64,000 nt of DNA from Bradyrhizobium sp. 199 (GCF_023073355.1 NZ_JADPJI010000011.1:186001-250000), one strand, 5' to 3'; counted from the first letter of the stretch, positions 9,973 through 18,379 are shown. Notes: generated from the letters alone by a model not told the origin. Numbers and translations are program-made.

Positions 9973-11184
9973 ATGCTGAACGTCCCGACATTGTGGACCG
10001 TCTTCGTCGTCAACTTCCTGGCGCTCGGCGTGATCTGGGCCTACGTGACGCGGTCCTATCCGAAATTCGCCGCCGCGCGGTTCTGGATGGCGTCGGCCTT
10101 CGTCGGCGCGATCGGGGCGATGACGGCGCTGGTCCGCCTGTTCGTTGCATCTCCCCTGCCGCTTCTGCTCGGCGCAGCCGGTGTGATCGCGGCGAGCTGC
10201 CTCGCCGCCATGGGCATTCAGCGTTTCTATGACCGGCCGGTTTCATGGCGCTTGATGACAGCGACCGGAGGCTTGAGCCTTGCCGGCGTGGTGGTCTTCA
10301 TGGTCGGCTTCGATCACATGCAGCTGCGCATGCTCAGCTACACGCTCGGTCAGGCCCTGCCGCTGGTGCTGGCGCTGCGTCTGCTGCTGTCGCCGCCCGA
10401 GGGCCGCGTCAGCCCGGGCGCCCGACTGTCCGGCATCGTCATCCTCACCATCATCGCGATCCTCGTTGCCCGCACGATGGGCAATCTGCTCGGTCACGAT
10501 CTCTCGGCGCGGGCCGGCGGCCAGGCGCATGCCGTCATGGTGCTGGGCTTGCTGTTTCTGTCGATGACGCTCAATTTCGGCTTTCTGCTGATGGCCATGG
10601 ACCGCCTGCGCGGTGAGGTTGCCGACCTCGCGCTGCTCGACGATCTCACCGGCGTCGCCAACCGGCGGCATCTGCTGCAGCGCCTGACCGAGCAATGCGC
10701 CCGCTCCGAGCGCAGCGGTGCGCCGTTCTCGCTGCTGGTGATCGACCTCGACGGCTTCAAGACCATCAACGACACCCACGGCCATGCCGCCGGCGATGCC
10801 TGCCTGAAGCACTTCACCCTGATGGCGCAGACGCGCCTTCGGCCCGGCGACATGCTTGCCCGCACCGGAGGCGACGAGTTCTGCGTCGTGCTGCCGTCCT
10901 CGTCCTTGCGCGAGGCCGCTGCCATCGCCCGCCGCGTGCTCGAGGTCTGCCGTCAGGATGCCGAGGCGTGCACCGGCGACGAGATTCCGATCGCGATCTC
11001 GATCGGCGTCGCGCAGTGGGATCGCGGCATCGGCGCATATCCGGACCGCCTGATGGCCAACGCCGACCACGCGCTCTATGCCGCCAAGAAGAACGGCAAG
11101 AACGATTTTGCCGTCTACGATCCGGCGCCGCCGCTGTTGCCCGAGCCGATCGGCCGGGGCCAGGCGGAGCACAAATTCGCCTAG
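9973..11184 (+). CDS. Membrane-anchored GGDEF diguanylate cyclase
   Basis: Makes the second messenger cyclic di-GMP from GTP. The N-terminal half has about six hydrophobic helices (from TLWTVFVVNFLALGVIWAY onward), followed by a GGDEF domain starting near DLALLDDLTGVANRR. The active-site GGDEF is at residues 299-303, and an inhibitory RxxD site (R290-D293) sits exactly five residues upstream, so product inhibition is expected. ATG 9973 (MLNVPTLW) is preferred because it places the first helix at the N-terminus. ATG 9910 would add 21 Arg/Ala-rich residues. The stop codon lies at the edge of a repeat (11182-11285). Confidence 0.9.
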   Translation: MLNVPTLWTVFVVNFLALGVIWAYVTRSYPKFAAARFWMASAFVGAIGAMTALVRLFVASPLPLLLGAAGVIAASCLAAMGIQRFYDRPVSWRLMTATGGLSLAGVVVFMVGFDHMQLRMLSYTLGQALPLVLALRLLLSPPEGRVSPGARLSGIVILTIIAILVARTMGNLLGHDLSARAGGQAHAVMVLGLLFLSMTLNFGFLLMAMDRLRGEVADLALLDDLTGVANRRHLLQRLTEQCARSERSGAPFSLLVIDLDGFKTINDTHGHAAGDACLKHFTLMAQTRLRPGDMLARTGGDEFCVVLPSSSLREAAAIARRVLEVCRQDAEACTGDEIPIAISIGVAQWDRGIGAYPDRLMANADHALYAAKKNGKNDFAVYDPAPPLLPEPIGRGQAEHKFA

Positions 11185-11285
11185 AGCATGGTCCGGAAAA
11201 GTGCGCAGCGGTTTTCCGAAAAGATCGTGCTTGAATAACAACCTAAAGAGCGATGGCGATTCATTCCCAATCGCATCGCGCTTTG
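11182..11285. repeat. Intergenic repeat with two hairpins, overlapping a stop codon
   Basis: The unit starts TAGAGCATGGTCCGG and contains a first hairpin (GGAAAA with TTTTCC) and a second around AAAGAGCGATGGCGATT with AATCGCATCGCGCTTT. I recall this sequence type as a dispersed intergenic element of rhizobial genomes. Its first three bases are the TAG stop of the diguanylate cyclase. Confidence 0.7.
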
Positions 11286-11321
11286 GAGCCGTGCTAGATC
11301 AGGGTCCGTGATTGGATCCGC

Positions 11322-11945
11322 ATGATGTCTCGCCAGCTCGCAGCCGTTCTCGCTGCTCTCTGTTTGATCGCCCCCGCCGTCGCTGGGGACGCCGAGCTGA
11401 GAAAACTCGCGCGCGCCTCCGGGACGCCCGACATTCCCGGTCTGAAGATCGTCTGGTTGGCGCCATGGGGCGAGGTCCGCGACGCAAAAGCCTGGCGCAA
11501 CATCATCGTGCACCAGACCGAAGGGCCGTCGGGCTCGGCACGCGGCGGCGCGCAGGCGCAAGCGAAGGCCCCGAGGCGGCGCGGCGTCACGGTGTGGGTC
11601 GAGACCGACGGCACGGTCTATTGGGCGGTCGCGGAAAACCTGGTGCCGACCCATGGCGACGGTGCCAACCGCAACGACAACAAGTACATCGACAACAGAT
11701 CGACCTACCGCCAGGTCGTGCGCGACAACTCGATCGGCATCGAATTCGCCGGCAATTATCCCGACGTGACGACCGGCCCCACGGAGGCGCAGGTCGCGGC
11801 GTGGAAGATCCTCGTCAAGGTGCTGCGCGCGCGCTACGGCATTCCGCCTGACCGCGTCTATGCCCACAACTGGATCGACTACAAGGACGCGCGCTATTGC
11901 GAAGGCTGCTGGCTCGCGACCCTGGCGCGGGTGTGGGGGGAATGA
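11322..11945 (+). CDS. Secreted N-acetylmuramoyl-L-alanine amidase (PGRP/Amidase_2 fold)
   Basis: A 207-residue periplasmic enzyme expected to cut the bond between muramic acid and the stem peptide. A signal peptide (MMSRQLAAVLAALCLIAPAVAG) precedes the domain. Zinc-ligand and active-site candidates are the His in NIIVHQTEG, the His in YAHNWIDYKD and the Cys in RYCEGC. NSIGIEFAGNYPD is typical of the family. Chromosomal amidases of this kind act in wall recycling or division. The cyclase upstream is separated by a repeat, so it is probably a single-gene unit. Confidence 0.85.
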   Translation: MMSRQLAAVLAALCLIAPAVAGDAELRKLARASGTPDIPGLKIVWLAPWGEVRDAKAWRNIIVHQTEGPSGSARGGAQAQAKAPRRRGVTVWVETDGTVYWAVAENLVPTHGDGANRNDNKYIDNRSTYRQVVRDNSIGIEFAGNYPDVTTGPTEAQVAAWKILVKVLRARYGIPPDRVYAHNWIDYKDARYCEGCWLATLARVWGE

Positions 11946-12151
11946 GTTGCCTGTCATTCCGCGGTGCCGACTGCGCCACAGCCACCGCTGTCATCGCCCG
12001 GTTCAAGCGGGCGATCCAGTATTCCAGGGCCGTGCGTTGAAGATCTCGCCGCTACGACAACCGCTGCGGCGTACTGGAGGCCCCGCCCAAGCCTGGGCAT
12101 GACACTGAGAGCGGGCTGCGCTGTGCCTCATTCGAACAGAGCATCAGACGC

Positions 12152-12178
12152 AAAAAAAAGCCGGCGTTGCCGCCGGCT
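12152..12178 (-). terminator. Rho-independent terminator of rpoH
   Basis: On the minus strand a perfect 8-bp stem AGCCGGCG/CGCCGGCT with a GCAA loop is followed by a run of T (A run 12152-12158 on plus). It lies about 50 bp beyond the rpoH stop at 12227. Confidence 0.88.
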
Positions 12179-12226
12179 CTTTCGTCTCTTTCGATCCGCC
12201 AATCTCTTGCCGCGGAAACGCTGCCC

Positions 12227-13126
12227 TTAATGCGCGGCTTCCAGCGCGGCCTGTTCGGCCCTTGCGATCGTGCCCTTGACCGCGGACTGCACCTTCTCGA
12301 AGGCGCGGACCTCGATCTGGCGGACGCGCTCGCGCGACACACCGAACTCGGCGGCGAGGTCTTCCAGCGTCATCGGCTCATCCGCGAGGCGGCGGGCCTC
12401 GAAGATGCGGCGTTCGCGCGGGTTGAGCACGCCCATGGCGCCGTTCAGCGCGTCACGGCGTTCGTCATATTCCTCGTGCTCGGCCAGCATGGCTTCCTGG
12501 TTGGGCGTATTGTCGACCAGCCAGTCCTGCCATTCGCCGGCTTCGCCGTCGTCGCGGATCGGCGCGTTGAGCGAGGCATCGCCGCCGAGGCGGCGGTTCA
12601 TGTCGATCACGTCCTGATCGGTGACGCCGAGGCGCTTGGCAATGATCTTCACCTGGTCGGGGCGCAGATCGCCTTCGTCCAGCGCGTTGATCTTGCTCTT
12701 CGCCTTGCGAAGGTTGAAGAACAGCTTCTTCTGGTTCGCGGTGGTGCCCATCTTCACGAGCGACCAGGAACGCAGAATGTACTCTTGAATCGACGCCTTG
12801 ATCCACCACATCGCGTAGGTGGCGAGACGAAAGCCCTTCTCGGGTTCGAAACGCTTCACCGCCTGCATCAGGCCGACATTGCCTTCCGAGACGACCTCGG
12901 AGATCGGCAGGCCGTAGCCGCGATAGCCCATGGCGATTTTGGCCACGAGCCGGAGATGGCTGGTGACAAGTTGGTGCGCCGCGTCGCGATCGTCGTGCTC
13001 GCGCCAACGCTTGGCGAGCATGTATTCCTGCTGGGGTTCCAGCATCGGGAACTTGCGGATCTCGGCGAGGTAACGGGAAAGGCCGGATTCTCCATTGAGG
13101 ACCGGCAAAGCAGCGGTACGGGCCAT
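12227..13126 (-). CDS. rpoH: Heat-shock sigma factor RpoH (sigma-32)
   Basis: Alternative sigma factor for heat-shock and proteostasis genes. The 299-residue protein has region 2 (TYAMWWIKASIQEYILRSW), the RpoH box at NQKKLFFNLRKAKSKI and a C-terminal region 4 helix-turn-helix (GVSRERVRQIEVRAFEKVQ). The length matches alphaproteobacterial RpoH proteins. ATG 13126 is chosen over an in-frame TTG at 13141 because GGAGGG lies 8-9 nt upstream. The 219-bp gap to the rluD-like gene upstream should contain its promoter. Many alphaproteobacteria carry more than one rpoH copy, and which one this is cannot be told. Confidence 0.97.
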   Translation of the reverse strand: MARTAALPVLNGESGLSRYLAEIRKFPMLEPQQEYMLAKRWREHDDRDAAHQLVTSHLRLVAKIAMGYRGYGLPISEVVSEGNVGLMQAVKRFEPEKGFRLATYAMWWIKASIQEYILRSWSLVKMGTTANQKKLFFNLRKAKSKINALDEGDLRPDQVKIIAKRLGVTDQDVIDMNRRLGGDASLNAPIRDDGEAGEWQDWLVDNTPNQEAMLAEHEEYDERRDALNGAMGVLNPRERRIFEARRLADEPMTLEDLAAEFGVSRERVRQIEVRAFEKVQSAVKGTIARAEQAALEAAH

Positions 13127-13345
13127 ACTGAAGCCCTCCAAAGGTTCAGGCCCCCGATAGCGGCGGGCCAGGCAGACGACCGCTGTGTTAAAGCCGGTCG
13201 TAGCTGCGATGTTCCGCGTTGGTCATTTCCAACGCAGGCGCAATATACCCCATGGGGGGTCAAAAAGGGAAGGATTGCTGACGTCACGTCCCCGTGTGGC
13301 AGCTATAATGTTTTGTAATGTAACGCTTTTCTTAAAGCTCCTGCG

Positions 13346-14353
13346 TCATTGCGCCGCTTTCAGGGCTCCTCGGAGGAGAAGCAAATCCTCCGGCAAAGGC
13401 GTCTCCCAGTGCAGTAATTCTCCGGTCCGTGGGTGCTGCAATACCAGCAAATACGCATGCAAGGCCTGCCGCCCCAGCGCGGCCAGAGCTGCTTGTGATT
13501 CCGGCCCAAGCTGGTTCGCCTTGGTCTTGAAATGCGGGCCATAGACCGCATCGCCCATCAGGGGATGGCCGATATGGGCGAGGTGGACCCGGATCTGGTG
13601 GGTGCGCCCGGTCTCGAGCTCGCAGGCGAGCAGGGTCGCAATCGGCTTGCCGTCGCGCCCGGCAAAGCTCTCCACGGCGTCCCAATGCGTTACCGCCTCG
13701 CGGCCGCCCTGGCGCACCGCCATCTTCTCGCGCGCGTGCGGATGGCGGTCGATCGGCGCATCGACGGTGCCGCGATGCCGGCCGGGCACGCCCCAGGCGA
13801 AGGCCATGTAGCCGCGGCGCATCTCGCCGGTGCGGCCGTGGTCGGCGAATTGCGCGGTCAGCGAGGCGTGGGCGAGGTCGTTCTTGGCGACCACCATCAG
13901 CCCCGTCGTGTCCTTGTCGAGCCGGTGCACGATGCCGGGCCGGCGCACCCCGCCGATGCCCGAGAGCGATGTGCCGCAATGGGCAATCAGCGCATTCACC
14001 AGCGTGCCGGTCTCGTGGCCGGCGGCGGGATGCACCACCAGCCCCTTCGGCTTGTTGAGAACGACGATGTCGTCGTCCTCGAACGCGATGTCGAGGGCGA
14101 TATCTTCCCCCTTCGGCTCCGGCGCAGCCGCCTCCGGCACGTCGATTATGATCGTATCGCCGGATGCGACGTGATAAGCGGGGTCGCGGACCGCGGAGGC
14201 CTTCAGGTGTACTGCGCCCGCCAGGATCAGGGCTTTCAGCCTCGACCGCGACAGCTCCGGCAGGCGCGCCGCCAGCACGCGGTCGAGCCGGGCCGAGCCT
14301 TCGTCGCCGGCAACGACAACCTCCAACCTTTGCGCAGAGCCTGAGTTTTCCAT
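13346..14353 (-). CDS. rluD: RluA/RluD-family 23S rRNA pseudouridine synthase
   Basis: Isomerises specific uridines to pseudouridine in rRNA. The 335-residue protein has an N-terminal S4 RNA-binding domain (about 22-70) and the catalytic domain with HRLDKDTTG; the catalytic Asp is D146. ELETGRTHQIRVHLAHIGHP is the family C-terminal motif. The presence of the S4 domain favours RluD over RluA, so the symbol is tentative. ATG 14353 overlaps the start of the divergent gene at 14352. An in-frame extension upstream would read through that gene and is unlikely. Confidence 0.92.
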   Translation of the reverse strand: MENSGSAQRLEVVVAGDEGSARLDRVLAARLPELSRSRLKALILAGAVHLKASAVRDPAYHVASGDTIIIDVPEAAAPEPKGEDIALDIAFEDDDIVVLNKPKGLVVHPAAGHETGTLVNALIAHCGTSLSGIGGVRRPGIVHRLDKDTTGLMVVAKNDLAHASLTAQFADHGRTGEMRRGYMAFAWGVPGRHRGTVDAPIDRHPHAREKMAVRQGGREAVTHWDAVESFAGRDGKPIATLLACELETGRTHQIRVHLAHIGHPLMGDAVYGPHFKTKANQLGPESQAALAALGRQALHAYLLVLQHPRTGELLHWETPLPEDLLLLRGALKAAQ

Positions 14354-14696
14354 GACGACGTCTGATACCGCTGTTCCCGAACCGAGCCCCGAGCAGGCCG
14401 CGCTGTTTGCGCGGGTGCGGCGGATGATGCTGATCGCGGGGTTGACCACGGCGCTGGCGATCTGCGCCGTGCTGATCGCGGTGGGCTACCGCCTTTTCAA
14501 GTCGGAGGGAAGGGCGGTCGAAGCGGCCAGCGACGTCACCGCCATGCTGCCGAAGGACGCCAAAATCGTCTCGACCGGTCTCGCCGGCGACCGCCTCGCG
14601 GTCACGCTGGATCTCGGCGGGGTCATCGAGATCCGCACCTTTGACGTCCATACCCTGAAGCCGGCCGGAAGGCTGAAATTCGCCAACGAGCCGTAG
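14352..14696 (+). CDS. Single-helix membrane protein, DUF6476-like
   Basis: A 114-residue protein with a cytosolic N-terminus, one transmembrane helix (about 27-48, MLIAGLTTALAICAVLIAVGY) and a small C-terminal beta-rich domain (about 60-114). The position beside an rluA/rluD gene and the layout fit the DUF6476 family as I recall it, which has no known function. ATG 14352 shares the tetranucleotide CATG (14351-14354) with the oppositely directed start of rluD. No clear ribosome site is visible, and the leader would lie within rluD's first codons. Confidence 0.75.
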   Translation: MTTSDTAVPEPSPEQAALFARVRRMMLIAGLTTALAICAVLIAVGYRLFKSEGRAVEAASDVTAMLPKDAKIVSTGLAGDRLAVTLDLGGVIEIRTFDVHTLKPAGRLKFANEP

Positions 14697-14791
14697 GGGC
14701 GGCGCGATCTGGGGACCGTGCCCGGTTCGCATTGTCTTGCCACGCAACTTCTGATTTAGCTTTTGCAGGGGAAGTCGGGCCGGGACTGGGA

Positions 14792-15382
14792 ATGGGACGT
14801 ATCAAGTCACCCGTCATTGCGATGACACTCGTCGTCGGATCGCTCGGCTGCGTTGGATATGCGGCGCTTGCAGAGCCGGCCAAGCAGCCGGCAGCCCCCG
14901 CCAAACAGGCTGGACCCGCGGCACCGGCCAGGCAAGCCGCCGCACAAGCCAAGCCGACGGGCTCGCGCCACGCGCGGCTCTATTTCCTGCGCGAGAAGGG
15001 CATTTTGGGCGCGATGGGCGGGCTCGCCGCCTCCACTGAGATCCTGATCGACGGCAAGTCCGCCGGAAAGGTCGACATGGGGACGTTCTTCGTCGTCGAC
15101 CGGCCGCCTGGCCCCGCCAAGATCGCCACCCGCATGAAGCTGGCGATGACGGATTACGAGATCGAAGTCCCGATCGAGGCCGGCAAGACCTATTACTTCG
15201 GCGTCGGCACCCGGCGCGGCGGCGCCCCCGTGCAGGATCTGCTCAACCAGGCCGTCTCGGGCAGCAGCGGCGAGCAGATCCGCTCGTCATCGCCCTTTAA
15301 GGCCTCTTTCGCCGGCGCGGGCCTGTTCCGGTTTGAGCCCGCCGCTGGCGCCGCCGCGATCGAGAAGCTGAAGACGCCGTGA
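14792..15382 (+). CDS. Secreted DUF2846-like protein
   Basis: A 196-residue protein with a signal sequence (MGRIKSPVIAMTLVVGSLGC to about AALA), a Pro/Ala/Lys-rich linker and a beta-rich domain from about residue 55. The pattern HARLYFLREKG, then EILIDGKSAGKV, then FVVDRPPGPAKI, then GKTYYFGVG matches DUF2846-type exported proteins of unknown role. The Cys near residue 20 is not in a canonical lipobox, so lipidation is uncertain. ATG 14792 is chosen because it gives a proper signal peptide, and the in-frame ATG at 14732 does not. The gene follows the DUF6476-like gene by 95 bp. Confidence 0.72.
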   Translation: MGRIKSPVIAMTLVVGSLGCVGYAALAEPAKQPAAPAKQAGPAAPARQAAAQAKPTGSRHARLYFLREKGILGAMGGLAASTEILIDGKSAGKVDMGTFFVVDRPPGPAKIATRMKLAMTDYEIEVPIEAGKTYYFGVGTRRGGAPVQDLLNQAVSGSSGEQIRSSSPFKASFAGAGLFRFEPAAGAAAIEKLKTP

Positions 15383-15487
15383 GTGTTCCCGGCGTTTGCG
15401 GGGCGCGAGCGCCTGCAAGGCCGTCGCGCCGTTAAGCCTGAGCCGCACGCGCGGGGCATATCGGCCGATTTCGCACCTGATCGAGGC

Positions 15488-15516
15488 TTGCCGCCGACAA
15501 AATTCGCGGCTATGTC
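15488..15516 (+). promoter_or_regulatory. Probable sigma-70 promoter of tRNA-Glu
   Basis: TTGCCG (15488-15493) and TATGTC (15511-15516) are separated by exactly 17 bp. The predicted start of transcription lies a few bases before the tRNA at 15528. The call rests on position and spacing only. Confidence 0.5.
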
Positions 15517-15527
15517 CTGTCCCTCAC

Positions 15528-15602
15528 GCTCCCTTCGTCTAGCGGTTAGGACGCGGCCCTCTCAAGGCTGAAACAGGGGTTCGATTCCCCTAGGGAGCGC
15601 CA
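15528..15602 (+). tRNA. tRNA-Glu (anticodon CTC)
   Basis: The full cloverleaf is present. The acceptor stem is GCTCCCT (15528-15534) with AGGGAGC (15592-15598). The D arm contains AGCGGTTAGGA, the anticodon stem CGGCC/GGCTG closes the loop CTCTCAA with anticodon CTC, and the T arm contains GGTTCGATTCC. The discriminator is G (15599) and the CCA end is encoded (15600-15602). It reads the GAG glutamate codon. Confidence 0.97.
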
Positions 15603-15662
15603 TTGTCTTGAGCCAGCCTTTCCCCTGATCTCCATTGATTGTTCCACCCCTTGGGTGAGCCT

Positions 15663-16208
15663 GTGGCACTGGCGATCAATATCCGGGCCGACAACAATTC
15701 AGCAGGCGAGATCGAGCGGCTGTGGGATCAGGTTGCCGGGTTCGAGGTCGAGCCCTCGATGCGTGCCCTCGGCTACGGACCGCATTTTACATTTGCAATC
15801 TACGACGGACCCGAGATCGACGAGAAGACCGCATGGGACGTCATGCTGGGCGCTATTGCCCGCGAGACGCAACTGCGGATCGCGTTCAAACGAATTCGCT
15901 GGTTCGAGGGCTCTCGGCTCGTTCTCTGGGCGGAGCCGGAGGTGGACCAAACCCTTGCTCGCATTCACGGCGCCATCAGCGCGGCAATCGATCCAGCGCA
16001 TTGTCGTCCTCATTATCGGCCCGGCGCTTGGACGCCCCATTGCACGCTCGGCACCGAAGTTGCCGATGAACGGCGCGACGATGCGATTGCCTTTGCACGA
16101 GCATTTGATCGCAGCGTTGAAGTGCTGTTCGACGTCGCGGACTGCGTCGTCTTTCCGCCTGTGCGAATCATCGCCGAGCGCAAATTACCGGTCGTCGCTT
16201 CGGCCTGA
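15663..16208 (+). CDS. 2H phosphoesterase / 2'-5' RNA ligase-like protein
   Basis: A 181-residue LigT-like protein with the two HxT/S motifs that give the superfamily its name: PHFTFAI in the N-terminal half and PHCTLGT in the C-terminal half. They are about 85 residues apart, as expected for the pseudo-twofold fold. Members hydrolyse cyclic phosphates or modify RNA ends. The exact substrate is unknown. The start is uncertain: GTG 15663 gives MALAINIRAD, while TTG 15639 adds eight residues. It follows tRNA-Glu by 60 bp and is convergent with the next gene. Confidence 0.82.
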   Translation: MALAINIRADNNSAGEIERLWDQVAGFEVEPSMRALGYGPHFTFAIYDGPEIDEKTAWDVMLGAIARETQLRIAFKRIRWFEGSRLVLWAEPEVDQTLARIHGAISAAIDPAHCRPHYRPGAWTPHCTLGTEVADERRDDAIAFARAFDRSVEVLFDVADCVVFPPVRIIAERKLPVVASA

Positions 16209-16249
16209 TTGATTGCAATACACCAAACTCATGCCGCACAGCCGCTCTC

Positions 16250-17275
16250 TCACGCGGTGGTGCCGTCGATTGAGCGGCGGATCACCCGCTGCACTTCCGC
16301 ATTCGACAGAAACAGATCGTGGTTGATGATGCCCCAGCCTTCCGCTGACGCATCGACCACGCGCACGCCGAGCCGCGCGATGACGGCCTTCTCGGCGGCG
16401 CCGACCCTGGTCATTCCACCTGCGATTTGTCCGGACAGCGCGAGGGCGCGATCGTTGGTCGAGGCGATCACGGTAATCTTGCCGGCCAGCGGACCGATGC
16501 GGTGGATCGCGGACGTAAACACGTCCATGTCGATGTCGGGCGCGGCAAACACGACGCTGCCGATCTTGCCCGTCACCGTGTCGCCGTAGCGCGCATAGAG
16601 CTGACGCAGGCTCTCTAGCGTCAGCATGGTTCCCATGCTGTGGGCAACGATGTGCACGCGGCCGCCGCTTGGCGCCGACACCAGCGTAGAGAGCACGCGC
16701 TCGAAATCGTCGCGCGACCACATCGCGCTGTCGCGGTCATAGGCATAGTCGAACAGTCCGGCCTTGGAGGGCCAGGAGAACGCCATGGTCCGGCCGCGGA
16801 ACTTGATCCCCTCGGAGAGGTGGGCGGCATCCAGGACCGCCGTCTCGAATGTCTGTTTGAAGCCGTGCACATAGATCAGCACGTCTCCTCCGCCGTCCTG
16901 GGCAACGAGATCGCCGGCGTCGGCCGACATCGGCTCGACCCGATCGAGGCGCCAATCGCCCAGTCCAACCGAGGCGAGAGACAGACGGCTCTCGTCCGGC
17001 GCCACCAGCTTCGCCCGCGCGAAGGTCATGCTGGTCGCGCGCTCCGGCCCGAACCAGGGCTTGGCGCGGGCGCCGTTCACCGGCTTGCGCGTGGTGACGA
17101 CGAGCAATGTCGGATCAACGGAGAGCGACGACGCGTCAAAGCGCGCGCCGGTCGCACCGAGGCCGGCGCATCCGCCGAGCGCGAGAGCGCTGCCTGCCGA
17201 CGCAAGTCCGCCGAGGAAAGCACGGCGCGAAACAGAATGACGGGAGTCGCGTTGCAGAGGACGTCGGACGATCAC
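16250..17275 (-). CDS. Tat-exported alpha/beta hydrolase (DUF900 family)
   Basis: A 341-residue alpha/beta hydrolase. The N-terminus carries a twin-arginine signal (VSRRAFLGGLASAGSALALG) ending in GGC, so it may be a Tat-exported lipoprotein. DVLIYVHGFKQTFETAV is the oxyanion-hole region typical of DUF900, the nucleophile elbow is AHSMGT, and Asp/His candidates lie in FAAPDIDMD and near the C-terminal IINHD. GTG 17275 is preferred because GAGGG lies upstream. GTG 17299 is an alternative that adds eight residues. Substrate unknown. Confidence 0.85.
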   Translation of the reverse strand: MIVRRPLQRDSRHSVSRRAFLGGLASAGSALALGGCAGLGATGARFDASSLSVDPTLLVVTTRKPVNGARAKPWFGPERATSMTFARAKLVAPDESRLSLASVGLGDWRLDRVEPMSADAGDLVAQDGGGDVLIYVHGFKQTFETAVLDAAHLSEGIKFRGRTMAFSWPSKAGLFDYAYDRDSAMWSRDDFERVLSTLVSAPSGGRVHIVAHSMGTMLTLESLRQLYARYGDTVTGKIGSVVFAAPDIDMDVFTSAIHRIGPLAGKITVIASTNDRALALSGQIAGGMTRVGAAEKAVIARLGVRVVDASAEGWGIINHDLFLSNAEVQRVIRRSIDGTTA

Positions 17276-17376
17276 TCGGAACCCTCGGGAACTTGCCACC
17301 CTAACGCCGCCCCGCCTAGTCCCTGAATGACAATGGGGGCGAGAAGACGGCGGAGCCGTGTCGTCGTTGGTTCAAG

Positions 17377-17832
17377 TCATTGCGCACGAACACGCCTGAT
17401 CAGTCGGTGATTTCGATCGAATGGAGCGCGCACCACTCGCGCAAGGCCCGCTTCGTCGCCCTCATTTTCGTAGGCATGCCAGCGATCGATCGCGCCTCGT
17501 CGGGCGAGCAGGGACTTGAATTTCTGGTACGCGCCGCGCTTGCCGAAGAAATAGCGGACGTCGTCGAAATCGTCTGGCAGGAACTCGCGGGCAAAAGCGA
17601 GCACCAGAGGCTTGCCGAGGTCGAGTTTGCGCTTGTCCGGAAGCGGGATATATCTCTCCTCGTCGTCGATGTCCTCGGGCAGTTCGTCGTTGAGCTCTTC
17701 CGCGTCTATAAAATCGGTCTGATAGTAAATCTTTCCGGTCTGTTTGCAGACGAAGGCGCGAAACTCCCCCACGTCGCCATTCGTATTGGCGAACTCGAAC
17801 GCTGTGCTGATGTCTTGAAACTGCACGGGCAT
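17377..17832 (-). CDS. UPF0158-family protein with a 3' frameshift
   Basis: The 151-codon frame begins MPVQFQDISTAFEFANT and has the UPF0158 core (IPLPDKRKLDLGK, then GAYQKFKSLLARRG). After HAYENE the reading becomes foreign (GDEAGLARVV..). The next frame gives TKRALREWCALHSIEITD with a stop at 17400, which is the normal UPF0158 ending. Removing one G from the GGG run (CCC on plus at 17459-17461) would restore a 143-residue protein. The gene is therefore either frameshifted at its 3' end or carries a homopolymer sequencing error. Function of the family is unknown. Confidence 0.72.
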   Translation of the reverse strand: MPVQFQDISTAFEFANTNGDVGEFRAFVCKQTGKIYYQTDFIDAEELNDELPEDIDDEERYIPLPDKRKLDLGKPLVLAFAREFLPDDFDDVRYFFGKRGAYQKFKSLLARRGAIDRWHAYENEGDEAGLARVVRAPFDRNHRLIRRVRAQ

Positions 17833-17867
17833 CGGGGTCGCGCCATATCATCGCTACTGTAGCACGC

Positions 17868-18163
17868 TCAAGCCGCCTCGTAAGACGCGATCTTCTCGAT
17901 CTGTGGGTGCGAGCACGTATTCCGCCGTTTCGAGGTCGAAACGGCTTTGAATATTCATCCAGAACGCCGCGCCTGTCGTGAAGAATTTTCCCGGCCGCAG
18001 CGCAGTGTCGGCCGTGTCGGGTTTTCTTCGCGCGCAATGCGCTCGATCGGCGTGCGCGGCAGGTTCAGAGCAGCCGCGCACGCCCCGGGCGTCAGCTTGA
18101 GCGGAACGGGAATTTCTCGCGGAGGATTTCGTCGGCATGAATCGGCGGAAGTTTCCGTGTCAT
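17868..18163 (-). pseudogene. higA: HigA-type antitoxin pseudogene with several frameshifts
   Basis: The start MTRKLPPIHADEILRE (ATG at 18163) is the classical HigA antitoxin N-terminus. The frame then ends at a stop after about 23 codons. The family sequence continues in other frames: PLKLTPGACAAALNLPRTP, then TADTALRPGKFFTTGAAFWM and NIQSRFDLETAEYVLA, then QIEKIASYEAA to TGA at 17868. At least three frameshifts are needed (about 18115, 18018 and 17903). The length of about 98 codons is normal for HigA. No higB toxin remains upstream. It lies 35 bp from the frameshifted UPF0158 gene. Confidence 0.85.
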
Positions 18164-18379
18164 CTGCGACGCTCTATTGGTTGTTCCGCGACTGGCTGGC
18201 CCCTGTGTCAATCTACGATCTCCCGCCCGCCGGGCAAAACCCCCGTGTCAATCCCACATATCAAAAATATTCCAGTTTACCGAAATTCGGATTTGTCGTA
18301 TGTGTCGCTCATCCCTGCCCACCAAGGGGCGGTCGTACGTCGTTTCGAGCGCGGGTTGGGAGTTGGGGTGGACGCGGGC
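18164..18379. other. Spacer between the higA remnant and the intergenic repeat
   Basis: This is where a higB toxin gene would be expected, since higB normally precedes higA. I find no HigB-like reading in any frame. The stretch is somewhat richer in A/T than its surroundings (for example around 18260-18300) and shows two copies of a TTGACAC-type sequence on the minus strand. Confidence 0.45.

Noticed and set aside
13230..13320. Promoter-like sequences upstream of rpoH (TTGACC with TATATT on minus; TATAAT on plus)
   Set aside because: Spacings are wrong (10 bp on minus, no suitable -35 on plus), so no promoter could be assigned with confidence.
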